Positions 15,617-29,775 of a DNA stretch of 64,000 nt are shown here, in pieces (position 1 is the stretch's first letter; each line of letters opens with the position of its first letter). The stretch is from positions 4,526,001-4,590,000 of the forward strand of contig CAVNZM010000004.1 in assembly GCA_963693365.1 (NCBI GenBank), read 5' to 3'. Origin of the DNA: Amoebidium appalachense. Lineage: Eukaryota; Ichthyosporea. Under the pieces are notes generated by a model that had not been told where the DNA came from, made no database searches, and worked only from the letters and a program-made list of their open reading frames with translations. The position numbers were made by a program, and so were the translations under genes.

Positions 15617-15959
15617 CTAACCGGGACTTGTCAAATTAAGCTGAAATCAACATTCCCAGTTTCTGGCTCTTTCATTTTTATCTTACTTGAACACATGCCA
15701 CGATTGACGATAATCAGGTGACACCACATGACATATGAACAGTGTGCACGTGCTCTCCATCCCCCCTCCACTCCCCTCCGTCCCTTACTCCCTCCCCCCT
15801 CCCTCCCCCCAAACCCCCCCCCCCTCCCCCCCATCTCACCTGGACCGAGGCATACTTGTGTTGGCCCGTGTGTGCTGCAGACATATACCAATATTTGTTG
15901 TGGCACTGTGTGAGTAGTTTGTGCGTTGAGGTGCATGTACACAGCCTGATGCATGTGCC

Positions 15960-16081
15960 TTCGCGGGTCTGTCTGATTGTGTGGTTGTGTGTGTGTCACG
16001 GTGTGTGTGTTCCACTGGGCATGTAGGCGTGTGTGTTTGTTTGTGTTGTGTGTTTTGTGTGTGTGTGTGTGTGTGTATGTG

Positions 16082-16138
<57 letters not shown>

Positions 16139-16410
16139 AGTATGTGTGTGTGTGCGTGCGTGTGTGTATGTGCGTGTGTGCGTGTGTGTGCGTGTGTGCG
16201 TGTGTGTGCGCGTGTGTCAGTCGGTGTGTGTGTGTGTGTGTGTGTGTGTTTGTGTGTGTATGTGTGTGTGTGCGTGCGTGCGTGTGTGTGTGTGTGTGTG
16301 TGCGTGTGCGCATGTGTGTGTGTGTGCGTGTGTCGCGGCGTGTGTGTGCGTGTGCATGTTTGCTTGTGCGTTTGTGTGCACGTGTGTGTGTGCGCGCGCG
16401 GGCGTGTAGC
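15960..16410. repeat. imperfect (TG)n with CG interruptions
   Basis: About 450 bases of TG interrupted by CG-containing steps. Open in several frames as Cys-Val repeats, not coding. Confidence 0.9.
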
Positions 16411-16791
16411 CATGTTGGTGACTGTAGGTGGGTGTGCGCACGCCCCTGTTTGTCAAAACCTGGCACCACTCGAAAAAGAAAAGAAAATTTGCCAGTGACA
16501 GGCTGAAGTTATCCGTCCAGATGGTATTGAACAATACGTCACCTACACATTAGATGTTGTAGCCACTGACGGCTCCAGTTAGTTTCATTAATAGTCAGAA
16601 GCTTTGGGTCGTGGAGAAGTACGCTTGATCTAAATTAAATAAAGAGGAGAGGTTTGATGGTATTATAATGATTGAGGCTAAATGCAGCTTAGACGAGTTT
16701 GCTCACAGGCACCCTTGCGGCAAGAGCTACTTAAACGGCCTAGAGTCTGTTAGTAACGCGGCACGGTAGTTCCTTTAGAGGGCCTGCAAGG

Positions 16792-17154
16792 TAGTCTCCA
16801 AGGCTATGTACCCACTGGCTTACGTAAGTGGCTGAGCACTACTACGCCGCGGGACGTCTCCAGCCGGGTCTATAAAGTTCTGATGGACAATCGGGACACT
16901 TTACTACAGTTTATTTTCCTGATGGGCAATAGGAACGCTTCCGTACTTCTGATGGGCAATAGGAACGCTTCCGCAATATTGTTGTTGGGCAAATGGGAAC
17001 GCGACGTTAAATTCTTATTGCGACTTTTAACCAATCCAAGCTGTAGATTTAGATTTGTTTGCGCAATCAGACACTTTGTCTAGTGACTGTCGCCTGCGGC
17101 AACATACAAGGTATGTTGAGCCGGGCCGCAGGGAGACAGCACTCAAAGTGACTA
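16792..17154. mobile_element. non-autonomous DNA transposon (MITE) with 9-bp target-site duplication
   Basis: Begins TAGTCTCC and ends in the complement of TAGTCAC. The 9-mer CCTGCAAGG lies on both sides (16783-16791 and 17155-17163). 363 bases with no transposase frame. The first about 68 and last about 70 bases match the shorter copy at 35701-35826. The middle carries two direct copies of GATGGGCAATAGGAACGC. A 9-base duplication would fit the Mutator-like group, which is inference. Confidence 0.85.
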
Positions 17155-17382
17155 CCTGCAAGGGTCCTCCGAGAACAAAACATGATAAATTAAAAAGAAA
17201 TGCCAATGTGTCATAGTAGAGCTCGTGCGCTGCTGAATTCGTATCACCTAGGCTCTTCGAGTATTGAAGCAATATTATTTTGCATTGGATGATTTTATTT
17301 CGTATACGCAATATGCCAGGTAAGCGTCCTTCCAAAAAATTAAACGTTTGCTTCTTTCTGCCTCCCCCAAATTCCCCTCATC

Positions 17383-17710
17383 CCCCCCCCCCCCCCTCCC
17401 CCCTCCCCTCCCCCCTCCCCCGCCCGTCGGCCCCCTTGTCCGAGTCCCCCACCACCATCACCACCACCACCACCACCAGCCCCCTCTCCCCCCTCCCCCC
17501 CCTCCCCCTCTTCCCCCCCTCCCCCCCCCCCCCCCCCCGCCCCTCCCTCTCCCCCTACCCCCCTTCCACCCCATTTCTTTTGCCATGATGTTCCCCCTCC
17601 CCCCCCCCCCCCCCCCTCCCCCCCCCCCCCCCCCCCCCTTCTCCGAGACCCTCCCCACCATCACCACTGCCACCCCCCCCCCCCCCCCCCCCCCCCCCCT
17701 CCCCCCTCCC
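17383..17710. repeat. poly-C with T and CCA interruptions
   Basis: About 330 bases almost entirely C on the plus strand, with a short (CCA)n block near 17450-17477. Confidence 0.9.
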
Positions 17711-17839
17711 TTTTTTTTTTGGTATGCATAGCTGTAGCCTAAAGTTTGGGCCTGCTCAGATCATTTGTTTCACTGTTTCACTGCAAGGGCATTCGTATAT
17801 GTATATCCACAATTAATCGCCCTCTCCCCCCCCCCCCCC

Positions 17840-17870
<31 letters not shown>

Positions 17871-17919
17871 CACCATCACTACCCCCCCCCCCCCCCCCCC
17901 TCTCTCTCTCCCGGTTCAG

Positions 17920-18135
17920 GCCCCCTCCATACCAGTAAAAGAATATATCAACAGAGCTCGGCTTCAATCTTTTTTGATTTTCAGCTTGATTAATATTCGA
18001 CCCAGTGATCTGTTTTTGAAGATCCTTCAGGTGGGAAGGGGGTGCAGGGGGGGGAGGGGGGGGGGGGGGGAGGGGGGGAGGGGGGGGACGCGGCGGAGGC
18101 CTGGGGGATTACAGAATGCCGCAATTGTGTATTAA
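17920..18135 (+). CDS. 3' end of an unrecognised plus-strand gene (two exons)
   Basis: Exon 17920-18030 follows CCCGGTTCAG, encodes 37 codons starting APSIPVKEYINRARLQS, and ends CTTCAG/GTGGGA. After an 84-base G-rich intron, exon 18115-18135 adds NAAIVY and a stop in phase. AATAAA follows at 18182. Upstream exons were not found. The intron length is a multiple of three, so read-through stays open and unspliced reading cannot be excluded. No family recognised. Confidence 0.45.
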   Translation, partial: APSIPVKEYINRARLQSFLIFSLINIRPSDLFLKILQVGRGCRGGRGGGGEGGRGGTRRRPGGLQNAAIVY

Positions 18136-18181
18136 CTATAAGCACTATGATAGGACTTTATCACGTATGTACTTGAATCAT

Positions 18182-18187
18182 AATAAA
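18182..18187 (+). terminator. polyadenylation signal AATAAA
   Basis: AATAAA 47 bases after the stop codon at 18133-18135. Confidence 0.5.
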
Positions 18188-18401
18188 ATCTTACCTCTGT
18201 ATATTGCTATCGTATGCATAACCGGTTGAGTGACGGAACAGAAGCTCAATGTTATTAGAAAATTTCACGCCGATCACTCAGGCTGCCAAGTTTAAACATT
18301 TGTGCCCCAGCTGTCCTTTAAGTTATCTCAGCCAATCAAATCAAGCTTGAAATTCATGTACGCACAACCATTGGCGTACTGCATGCTAAAAGTCAGTTAA
18401 G

Positions 18402-18603
18402 ATGCAGGGCGCGGCATTTGACCGGGCTCCAATCTTGCATGTCAGTGATTTGAGGAGAGTTTTCGTTCATACTGCATGACATTGTGCGTACTTTGTTTGT
18501 TGGATATCAGAGCTGTTGAAGGTGGTGGTGGGGGCTGTGGTTGGTTAGCTGCTCCCTCCCTTCCCCCCCCCACACCCCCCTCCTCCCCCCCCCCCCCCCC
18601 TAC

Positions 18604-18634
<31 letters not shown>

Positions 18635-18780
18635 AAAAAAAAGAAAAGAAAGAGAGAAAGAAAGAAAGGGGTGTGTATGTGTTTAAATAAAAGTTTTACG
18701 GATTGCTCATGGTTTGTTTTGGGATTCTGTGTTCATTTTTTTCCCTTTTCCTTTTCCTTATTCTTTCTCTTTCTTTCTGA

Positions 18781-18816
<36 letters not shown>

Positions 18817-19155
18817 CCTCTGCCCGCCCCTTCCCAGCGCGACCCACACACACACACACATACAATGCCATACACATGTGCACACAAAAACACTGAACAA
18901 AAAAGAATTCTAAGAAAAAAGAACAGGGGGGTGAGTGGCTGGGTGGCTGGGTGGATGGGTCGGGGCTCAGGGTCCGGGGTCCGGGGGGAGGGGGGAGGGA
19001 GGGGGGAGGGACACGCATGAACACTGGTGCGCACACATAAATTTGAAAAGAAAGATCACGAAAAAAGAAGAAAAAAGAAGGGGTTGGTGGAGGGGGGGGG
19101 GGGGGGGGGGGGGGGGGAGGGAAGGGGGCTCATCGTGCAGGGATCGATCGTGGAT
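18402..19155. repeat. tandem segmental duplication, unit 1 (non-coding)
   Basis: Matches 19359-20300 in order: GCAGGGCGCGG block, GTCAGTGATTTGAGGAGA, C-run then A-run, GGGATTCTGTGTTC, TTCTTTCTCTTTCTTTCTGA, a C-run, CCTCTGCCCGCC, a CA tract, GTGCACACAAAA, a GTGGCTGGGTGGCTGGGTGG block, CGGTGCGCACACATAAA-type words and ATCGTGCAGGGAT. Confidence 0.85.
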
Positions 19156-19232
19156 CCGGAGGGGAACTCGACCCGATAAGGGGAGAGGGATCCGACGGAG
19201 GAGGAAGAGGCAGAGCGTTGAGATGGAGCGAG

Positions 19233-19273
<41 letters not shown>

Positions 19274-19358
19274 ATCCTTTTTCCCCTAATAATGACCAGA
19301 GACAGGTGTACGTATGGCTCGGTTCATTGCTTTCCGAGTTTTCCCGGGCCTAATGGTG

Positions 19359-20300
<942 letters not shown>

Positions 20301-20995
20301 GAGTGCCATGCCGTGCATGTTTGCCGCCCACACGTACTCAGATACACACCCCCTCCCCCTTACAAAGAAAAACAAACAAAAAAAAACTGAAAAAATGAAA
20401 TAGAAAAGAAAAGGAAAGAGACAAAAAAAAGGTGAAAGGAATAAAGAAAGAAAGGGGGGGAAAAAAAGGGGGGAGGGGGGGGGGGGGGGGAAGGGAAGGA
20501 AACTAAATAAAAAGTAAATGAACGCATACCTCTCTCCCCATACCAGAAACCGCCCTCCCCCCCTCCCCCCCCCCCTCTTCCCCCCTCCCTCCCCCCCTTC
20601 CCCTTCCCCTCCCCACCCTCTCTTCCTCCCTCCCCCCCTCCCCCCCCCCCCCCCCCCCCCCCCCCCACACACACACAAATGGAGGTTCGGTTGCAGATGA
20701 TAACGAACCCGACAGCCCACATAAACCTTAGGCTTAAACCTACACCTGAAATACCTGTTGTTAAAATAGTGAGCCACCTCTGTAACTGGCGTGAAACTCG
20801 TGATACATGCTCCATTCGATTTATACGTCACTAAGTATGACTTGAAAGTTTGCTGGAGACACATTCACGTGATGTAATTGGGATTTTGGCGAATTCCGCG
20901 TATGGCAGTGACTTTGTGCGCTGTGTGTGTTTGTGTGTTTTTGAGTCACAGCCAGTGTGTTTGTGTCTGTTAGTGTCTGTTTCTGTGTCTGTGTG

Positions 20996-21173
<178 letters not shown>

Positions 21174-21672
21174 TTTGTGTATGTGTGTGTATGTGTGTGT
21201 GTGCGTGTGTGTGTGTGTATGTGTACAGTGTGTATGCGTGTGCGACGCGTGTGGTGGTGGTGATGGTGGTGATGATGATGCTGGTGCCCCCCCCTCCCCC
21301 CCCCCCCGTTTTTCTTTTTTTTTATCCCCTTCTCTTGTGTCTATTGGAGGGGGGGGGGGGGGGGGAGGGGGACGGGGGGGTACGGGAAGAGGGGGGGGGG
21401 GGGGGGGGAGGGGGGGGGGGAGGGGGGGGGGGGGGGGGGGGGGGCAAGTAACCTGAGGACGTAATGCACCACAAGTTGTACGGTAGAAGTATTTTTATCT
21501 GTTCCGTTAATTAAAGTAAGCACAGGGTCTGCACGGTATAGTTTGTGGTATTATCATGTCATCATCAAACAGCCACACAGCGGAATTTTGGGATGTTACT
21601 CGGGTAACGTTGGCATACTGCATTAAATTTCTTATTTTTTTTTTTTCATGGACTTGGTCACCGACACGGCAT

Positions 21673-21678
21673 TTTATT
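21673..21678 (-). terminator. polyadenylation signal AATAAA for the lectin-like gene
   Basis: TTTATT on the plus strand reads AATAAA in gene sense, about 216 bases after the stop at 21894. Confidence 0.45.
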
Positions 21679-21893
21679 TATACAAGTAGGTGTCCATATA
21701 TAGAAAAATACCCAACCGTTGGCTGGTCCAGTATCACAGATACAGTAAATACAGTTTCACAAACAAGGTCATATGCAAGCCTCGTTACATTGTACACTGG
21801 TCTTCCACAATCAAAAAATTGTGATATTCTTTCTTTCGAAGAATTGAAAGGTAAAACAAATATTAATATCCGAGTCAGTGCCATAATTATAAT

Positions 21894-22820
21894 CTAATTC
21901 TGAGGAAAGGCTACTGCCGGCTGGGACCCCTTAGTGTCGCAGATGCTTCGGCAGCTCCTTCCCACACATCCGAAATGTTTCTGCTCTGTCTGGCCCACAC
22001 TGCACTTATTCCCGTAGGTCACATCAAAATGGTACCTGCAGTTAGACGTCTCGATAGGGACAGATACATAAAATGTGAGGGAACTCCAGTTTTTGCGCAT
22101 CACGCACTGCTGTGTAGGGGCAGCTTCGCCGTTAATATTCGGGAAAGACGTCAGGCAGAGAGTGACGGTGTATTCCTCGTTGGTATCAACGTGCTCTGGA
22201 ATGCTCGCCCACTCAAACGTAAACGAGGTGAGCTTTGTGCTTTCATTGTCGTCGTCAGACTGGTCGATATCGCCTACCCTCGAGGGAACATAGCACATTA
22301 CCGAGGAGTCGAAAGGAACGAGCATCCACTGCTGCTCTGGTTTGCTCGGCACACAGGGAAGGAAGAGGTTGTCTGGGGTATCCTCTGCAGGGTTGGGAGT
22401 GGCCTCTAAGCAACTGTTTTCTCCGATGATTTGCATGGAACCGCCTGTCGCGGCGGGCAAAACAAACTGACGATACTTGGATGGATAATCATCAGAGTCC
22501 TCCAAGCTGCACGATACGAAATAGCTCGTGCTTTGGTCTCCACTTTCCATGGAAAAACATCTGCCAACCTTCGTTTGCAGCCGTGTGCCGTTTATGTACA
22601 CCACGTACACCTCCTGCGATGCGCAGTCACCCAGTTTGGGGTTGGAGCTATCGTAGTCAGCGCTCTCACTGACGAGGCATTTACCGGTGGAGACAGACTT
22701 TATGAGGTACCCGGTGGTGGTGGGTGTGGTGCCCTTGCAGGATTCGGAGGGTGCGCCGGTCGGGAGGGCGTGGGCGAGGGCTACAAACCCACTGAAAAAG
22801 AGGAGTGACCGAAGAGACAT
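21894..22820 (-). CDS. secreted protein with ricin-B-type (beta-trefoil) lectin-like domain
   Basis: Single exon, 308 residues, ATG at 22820. Signal peptide at about residues 1-18 (SLLFFSGFVALAHA). Residues about 30-175 look like one R-type beta-trefoil: three spaced Cys pairs, repeated short strands (GYLIKSVSTGKCL, GENSCLEA) and the hallmark Q-x-W near the end (PEQQWML). Such domains bind sugars; here that is inference. Residues about 185-308 form a second, Cys-rich region with no recognised fold, many aromatic and Thr residues, and N-glycosylation sequons (NES, NWS). No catalytic or membrane segment is present, so this is a lectin-like secreted or surface protein. No enzymatic partner lies next to it. 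Two TATA-like elements lie upstream. Confidence 0.75.
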   Translation of the reverse strand: MSLRSLLFFSGFVALAHALPTGAPSESCKGTTPTTTGYLIKSVSTGKCLVSESADYDSSNPKLGDCASQEVYVVYINGTRLQTKVGRCFSMESGDQSTSYFVSCSLEDSDDYPSKYRQFVLPAATGGSMQIIGENSCLEATPNPAEDTPDNLFLPCVPSKPEQQWMLVPFDSSVMCYVPSRVGDIDQSDDDNESTKLTSFTFEWASIPEHVDTNEEYTVTLCLTSFPNINGEAAPTQQCVMRKNWSSLTFYVSVPIETSNCRYHFDVTYGNKCSVGQTEQKHFGCVGRSCRSICDTKGSQPAVAFPQN

Positions 22821-22943
22821 TGTGGATTATTCACGTCAGGAAGGTATATACTCTGCTTAAATCCGCAGTTTTTTCCCGCTGATGGAAGGAACTGGTTGCT
22901 GTTCAAGGCTGTTGTTGACTGAGGTCTTTTGCGGGAATCAGTC

Positions 22944-22952
22944 CTTTATATA
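22944..22952 (-). promoter_or_regulatory. TATA box (TATATAAAG) of the lectin-like gene
   Basis: About 125 bases upstream of the ATG at 22820 on the minus strand. A second TATATA lies at about 22845-22850, very close to the start codon, and is a less likely core promoter. Confidence 0.5.
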
Positions 22953-23524
22953 CCCGCGGAGAAGATGACGAAGGAATGCACACAAGCAGGTAGCGACGGG
23001 TGATTGGCTATCGAGAATTCTCAGCCAGGGTATGCTTCACGGGATAAAGCTATACGATATGCACGTTAGAATGTACTGGCAGCGGCTGGAGCATTTTACA
23101 ATACTACATTGTAATTGATTGCTCTGGCTTATCATTTACCAACAACTATGAAAAATTAAAGCTAAATCGAGTGGCACTGAGACTGTAGTGCTCCAATTCA
23201 TGATCAATGGAATGCACGTGTTTTATTTATGTTGAAAATGCTGTTCAAACCCTGAGCCCGCCACCCGGCAAGGTCGGACCGACGTTGACTTGAAACTGTT
23301 TTTATGCTATTGAAGTCTTACATCACCAATCCTACCTGGCCCTTTTATTTTTTTTTTTGTTTGGGAACATGTAATGGCATGACGAGCGCTCGGCTCGATT
23401 TTTACTACGGAACAACCAACAAGTTCATCGTTTTTATTGTAAAAAAAGAGAGAAACACACAGAAAGAAGGAGAAAGCCAAGCTGACTGAGAGCAAGAGCC
23501 ACAGAGAGACAGAGAGACAGAGAG

Positions 23525-23998
<474 letters not shown>

Positions 23999-25618
23999 TT
24001 AAAGGGAGAAAGAGACAAAGTTTCTTCACCTGCCCGACCATTTCTGGATCCCCCTCGACCGTTGGAACCTTTTAGTACGTGCATTCTATTTCAAGCTCAC
24101 TCAGGTAGGTTTTTTTTTCTTTTTTACCGTTCTGTGCTTAACAACGCTTGATTATGCCATACACATGCATCCCCATCTTCTCCTCCCCCCCCCCCCCCCC
24201 CCCCCTCTCCCTCTCCCCCACTCCCCACTCTAGATCTACCCCCCCCCACACACACAAACAAACAAATACAGTAGCGCGCACACACTGTCGGATGGCACAC
24301 ATCATCACAAACACATACACACACACTGCACACAAACACACAACAAGCAAACACACACACACTCACTGCACTCACACACGCACACGCACGCACGCACACA
24401 CACAATGTCATGCACACACACTGTGCATACGCGTACACACACACAAAATAGCACACACACACACACCGTGACATTGTCAAACACACACATTCACACACAC
24501 AAACACACACACACACACACACACATACACACACACACCGCACAACACACACACCAAAACACACGCACACAAACGTGCACATTCACACTACAAAACACAA
24601 CTGAGGCATAATATCATATATTTTGTTCAAAGTTATTTGTGTCAGTTACGAGTTTATAATATATATATGTATATAACCTGCAGTGCTATGAATAGGCCTA
24701 ATATTGAATTTGTTCAAGTTTTTTTCAAAATTTGCGCGTTTGTACACTACCCTGGCCAGTGCTAATATGAATCACCCACGGCATTCGTTTGTAATTTTTT
24801 TTTTTTTTTACACTGTAGCTGCGACCATGGAGCCCAGTGCCACCACCATCGGGGCCCGAAAAATCAATTGCAGATGGGGGGCCGGAGAGGGCGCAATCCT
24901 TTTTTTCCCCTTTTCATGACCAGAGACAGGTATGGCTCGCGATCGGTTCATTGCTTTCCGAGTTTTGAGACGTCATAAGGTGATAACTCAACAAACTTGG
25001 AATTCAGGCGCTCTATAATCTTTATTAATCGATTTTGTTGTGTTAGTTCCGGGCTGATTCCCACCAACTCGCCGGGCCACCGCCACCACCAGCGCTAATA
25101 TTAGCTAACAATAAATACACAGCCACCCATGCCAGACATGTGCACAAAGCACGATGACATGGAATTACCAACAATATATGATGTTGTAAATATTGACTGA
25201 TCGACGAAGGCTTTTTCGACAGACACAAGAGGCCATGTTCTACCGTGCATCATTACCCTCACAGTCCTAAGATTTCAGCTAACAAAACACAAACTGAGAA
25301 CCTATTCACCGTGTATGTACGCATTTCCGCCACCAACCAGCACCGAGAGATCTCAAATGAGATTCAAATCGGGACGAAACTATTGGAAGGTTGAATTCCG
25401 GTCAGGAAATACTGAAATTCACACACAACAGGGGGGAATATACACATCTCCAGCAAACTATGTTTAAATGCATAACGTCAGATACACATCATGTATTGGT
25501 CGCCTATCAACAGCAACATCACTGAAAATCGATAATATCACTCCATATTGCCTTGCCTCGAAATCTCCAAACCCACAAAGGCGTACATCACATATACTTC
25601 GACGCCTTGTTACGAAAA

Positions 25619-25657
<39 letters not shown>

Positions 25658-25666
25658 ATCCCAGCC

Positions 25667-28027
25667 TTATGGTGCCTTGCATCCAACCTTGTGTGCCGGC
25701 CAGTCCGTCCTCTGGCAGGCAGCACCGCAATAAGCAACCCGCTTGCACCGACCGCACAGTTTGGCCTCCCTCTTGCCACACACCCCACACACATGTTGTT
25801 GCTCCAAACCACCCTGCCCTTTCGCTTTCCCACTAGCGCTGTTTTCGGCTTTGGGTTTGGTGGCGGACTGCTGTGTTTGTGGTTTTCCGCCCGAATTCGA
25901 ATTTTCGGTGTTTGTGGTTTGAAAAGATTGGGAAGATTGGGAAGAAGTGGTTGCAGGTTTATCCGCCTGACGTTTTTCGGCAAAACTCGCGTGCTGCAAT
26001 CCCGGGAGAATCGGCGATATGGCTGCCCGGCAGAAATATCCCGACACCAACTTGCCGCATTCCTTTTGAAATTCCGATGGCATATTCACCCCCTGGAAAC
26101 ATGAGCAATACGGTTCACGCGCCTCCTCAAATTTCTCGCACAGAGGAATTTGCACCCCCCTCCCGCAAATATTCGCACGTGGGCTTGTGGTTTCTCGTGC
26201 GCGCCCGCTCCACACACGCCGGAAGAAATTTCCACCAGAGATCGAGTTCGGGGCCATCTGCGGTAACAGTAACGATCTGTCTTCCCCTCCTCGATACTTT
26301 GCCCAACCGTGGGGCAATAAACGGCACAATGTCACCATTGTTTCGCTCCGTCAAAACGCACACACACACGTCGGCAACAACGGAATCGGTAGAGTGGTCG
26401 AGCCTGATCTCATCGACGTAAATAATGAGCCGGCCGTCGGCTTTTCCGCTTGCTGGCTCGTTGAATGCGACGTAAAACCAGTCCGTGGGTTGGTCCATTT
26501 CTGGGCTGCTTCCTGCGGGCGCCCCCTGGGCGAGAAATCGGCACATAATCGTGTGGAGGGAGTCTTTGAGGGAAACGATCGGTTCCGGAATTTTGATGTT
26601 TCGCTGTTGGCGCTCTTCCGCCGTCAACATGCTCGAGACCAACGGAAATACCAACGGCCCGCCGTATTTCCAGTCGATTTCCGGAAGAGCCGAAAGCGGA
26701 ATCCGCGATTCGCCCCAGTTGGCCATCGTGGTTTGTGGCGTGGACCCGGGGATTTTGAGAGCAAAAACCGGGAACGGGTTGGGCGGGTATCCCGTCCTAC
26801 GGGGGGCCACAATGACGTTGACAAAGAACCGTGTGCGGGAAAACTGGGTTTTCAGCGTATTCCCGTCTACGGGAAACGGGAAAACGATATCGGCGGTGCA
26901 TTCCCCAGCTGCACGTTGGGGAGATGACGTCAGGAGGTGAACCCGCACCACAAATGACGACACCTGCTTTGCATCCACTTTGCCCCCCTCCTTATCGGCC
27001 AATAGCGCACGGGCGCTCTCTCCCTTCACATCAATTTGGCACTGGAACGAAAGCACCGACCCGTTTCCGTCCACCGCCACCCCCACGTGATTTTGCAACA
27101 ATTGCGAGACAGAGTCCGTTTTCATTGGCTTGACGTCATCAGCACGCGGCGACGGAATGACGTTGGTTGGTCGAACACCCAGCAGGGCCTCTTTTGATTG
27201 GTTGGTGGGGGGTTTGCCTAAATAAGGCAGTCCCGATGCAAAGGTCACGTGCTTGGTGTCGCTGACAAGTGCACCCCACACCTGAGCCATGGGACCGAGT
27301 TTATTGACCGCATTTGCCCGATTAAGCCCCATCGCGGCCACGCACACACGCACATGGAGTTGGTCGGGAGGTTCGAGCAAAAATATTGATCCCGGGACCA
27401 CCGCCGAGAGAACCAACATGGACCCGGTATCCTGCGGGGTGCATTCCTCCAGCGTGAAATCCAAACAGCGCAATCTCCACCGATCACCGTCCGAATCTCC
27501 CAATCTCATGATCTTGCGTGCGATCGCCATGTGCCCCGCGGAAAATATGTTGTCGAACCCGTAATCGTTGGTTGTGCCGACGCCGATTTCCAGAGGCGGG
27601 GTGGGAATCGTTTTTGGATCGCCAATCGCAAATTCGATTGTGTCCCAGGGGATGGCAATAACCAACCGGACCAACGAGGGGGCGTCGGGGCCGGCCAAAA
27701 ACCTAAATCTTGGGTTTTTGTCCAAAATTTGCATGATCGTCAGAGGTCCGACTACCCCAGAAGCAGTTGTGTGTGCCGGTTGGTCGAAGGTGCCGGCCTT
27801 TGTGATGAGGCCGGCAAGGTGCAGCCACAGATAGACCTCCTGCACATAGTTGAGCTCAAGACTGCTGGGCATCTTGCTCATGTTCCACACCTGTGTACGT
27901 GTGCGTGTACGTGTGCGTGTACACGTGTGTGTGTGTGGGTGTGTTTGGGGGATGGAGGGCGGCACGGGGGCGAATGCAGTGGGGTGGGGTGGAAGGTGAG
28001 CGGAAAGTGGGACGGCGGTGCGGTGTG

Positions 28028-28060
<33 letters not shown>

Positions 28061-28483
28061 GGAGGGGGGTGAATGTGTGCATCCTGAGGTGAACAGGTGG
28101 GTTCCGGGGAGGGGCAGGAGGGAGGGGGAGGGAGGAAGAGGGGAATGGGATTAAATGGATAGTAGTATACATGCGCATGTGGCTGGGGGTTTGTGTGTGC
28201 ATGCATTTATAAAACCGGAGGGGTGGGGGTGTGGGGGGGAGAGGGGCGAGGAAAGATCATGAGCACAGGGCAGAAACGATGTTCTGTTATGGTGGGTGAA
28301 GGATATGATAGGGCTGGGTTGAGAATCAGCGCTGTGTACACTTGTGTGTGTGAGTGTGCATGTGCATGTGCATGTGCATGTGTGTGTGCATGTGTGTGTG
28401 TGTGTGTGTGTGCGTGTGTGTGTGTGTGTGCATGTGTGCATGTGTGTGTGTGTGTGTGTGTGTGCATGTGTGCATGTGTGTGC

Positions 28484-28514
<31 letters not shown>

Positions 28515-29601
28515 TGTGTGTGTGTGTGTGTGGAGGTGCAAGGGGGAGGAGGGGGGAGGGAGGAGGGGAAGGGGGGAGGGTAGGTTCCCACGAGAACGAC
28601 AACCTGCGACGTAAGACATACAAAACCAACCTAGGCCGATGGCAGGGATTCCGGGGTTTCCTTTTTACCTCCTTCCAACCCCCCAACCCCCCCCCCCCCC
28701 CCCTCCCCTCCTCCATTTCTTGTTCCTTACCCCCCCCCCCCCAACAAAACAAAAAAAAAAAAAAACACCTTTTTTGGTGATGGCGGTGGTGGTGTGTGTG
28801 CGTGTGTGCGTGTGTTTGTGTGTGTGGGGTGGGGGGAGGGGGGGGGAAGGCAGAGGGGCCTTGTGAATCTGGAGAACACAGTTTATTTTCCCCGTAATCC
28901 CCCCCCCCCCCCCCCGAGAGAGAGAGGGAGGGAGAGAGGAGGGGAAGGGGAAGAGAGAGAAAGAGAGATAGCGAGAGAGGGAGGGGGAGGGAGGAGGGAG
29001 GGAGGGGGGGGGGGGGGGGGTTTGAATGCGGAACACAGTACGAAGTACGCATACACGATGAGAAGCATGGTGCAGGACACATGCAAAGGCAAACATTCAA
29101 CTATGCAGCATCAGCCATGCGCACAGTATGCGTCATAAGCAGAGCCCATCCTCAGGGAGGGCCCAAGTCATCAATTGCGTCTGAGTTTCGACCCCTTAGC
29201 CCGCGTATATACGACGCTCCAACTCAGACAGCAGCATCAACTGAACTTGGGTGGGTCAACCCGTCTTGATCAAAGACGAGCAGGGTTGCTTATGCAAGCA
29301 AGGTGAGCAAAACGGTGAAGATGTGTGTGCAAACTAATGCAGTGCAGCGACAAACGCGTGTGCTTACAGATGCACGACACAGAGCAACCATGCCCGGTTG
29401 CATGGAAGTAAAGATGTCTGGGTAAAGCAATAGGGAAAGGGAGGGAGCAGGGAATACGAGGAAATGGTGAAGCGAAGAATTTTTTATAACCTTTACTTTT
29501 TTGGATTTGAACGGGAATGTTGATGGTGGTGGTGGTGGTGGGGGGGGGGGTGGGGGGGGGGGGGGAGAAATGTTAATGGTGGTGGTGGTGGTGGTGGTGG
29601 T

Positions 29602-29632
<31 letters not shown>

Positions 29633-29743
29633 TGAATGCGGAACAGGGTACGAAGTACGCAAACACGACAAGAAGCATGGTGCAGGACACATGCAAAGGC
29701 AAACATTCAAGTATGCAACATAAGCCATGCGGAAAGAGGGGGT

Positions 29744-29775
<32 letters not shown>

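Larger units (their letters stand above)
15284..17919. other. 3' flank and intergenic region
   Basis: 3' untranslated region to about 15.63 kb, a C-rich tract, a long (TG)n block (15960-16410), a non-autonomous DNA transposon (16792-17154), a poly-C/T tract (17383-17710) and a C/CA tract (17826-17900). A donor-like CCAG/GTAAGC at 17320 has no convincing exon before it. Confidence 0.5.

Noticed and set aside
17280-17319. Strong-looking donor CCAG/GTAAGC with a short upstream frame
   Set aside because: In the phase required by the exon at 17920 the upstream sequence has a stop within 27 bases; no acceptor found.
20759-20864. Possible minus-strand exon with a 32-codon frame and donor-like AACAG/GTATTT
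   Set aside because: Part of the sequence recurs in diverged form near 54560-54610, so a dispersed repeat is more likely; no partner exon found.
21894-22820. Interpretation of the lectin-like gene as a toxin
   Set aside because: Only a sugar-binding type fold is visible; there is no catalytic chain or pore-forming region.
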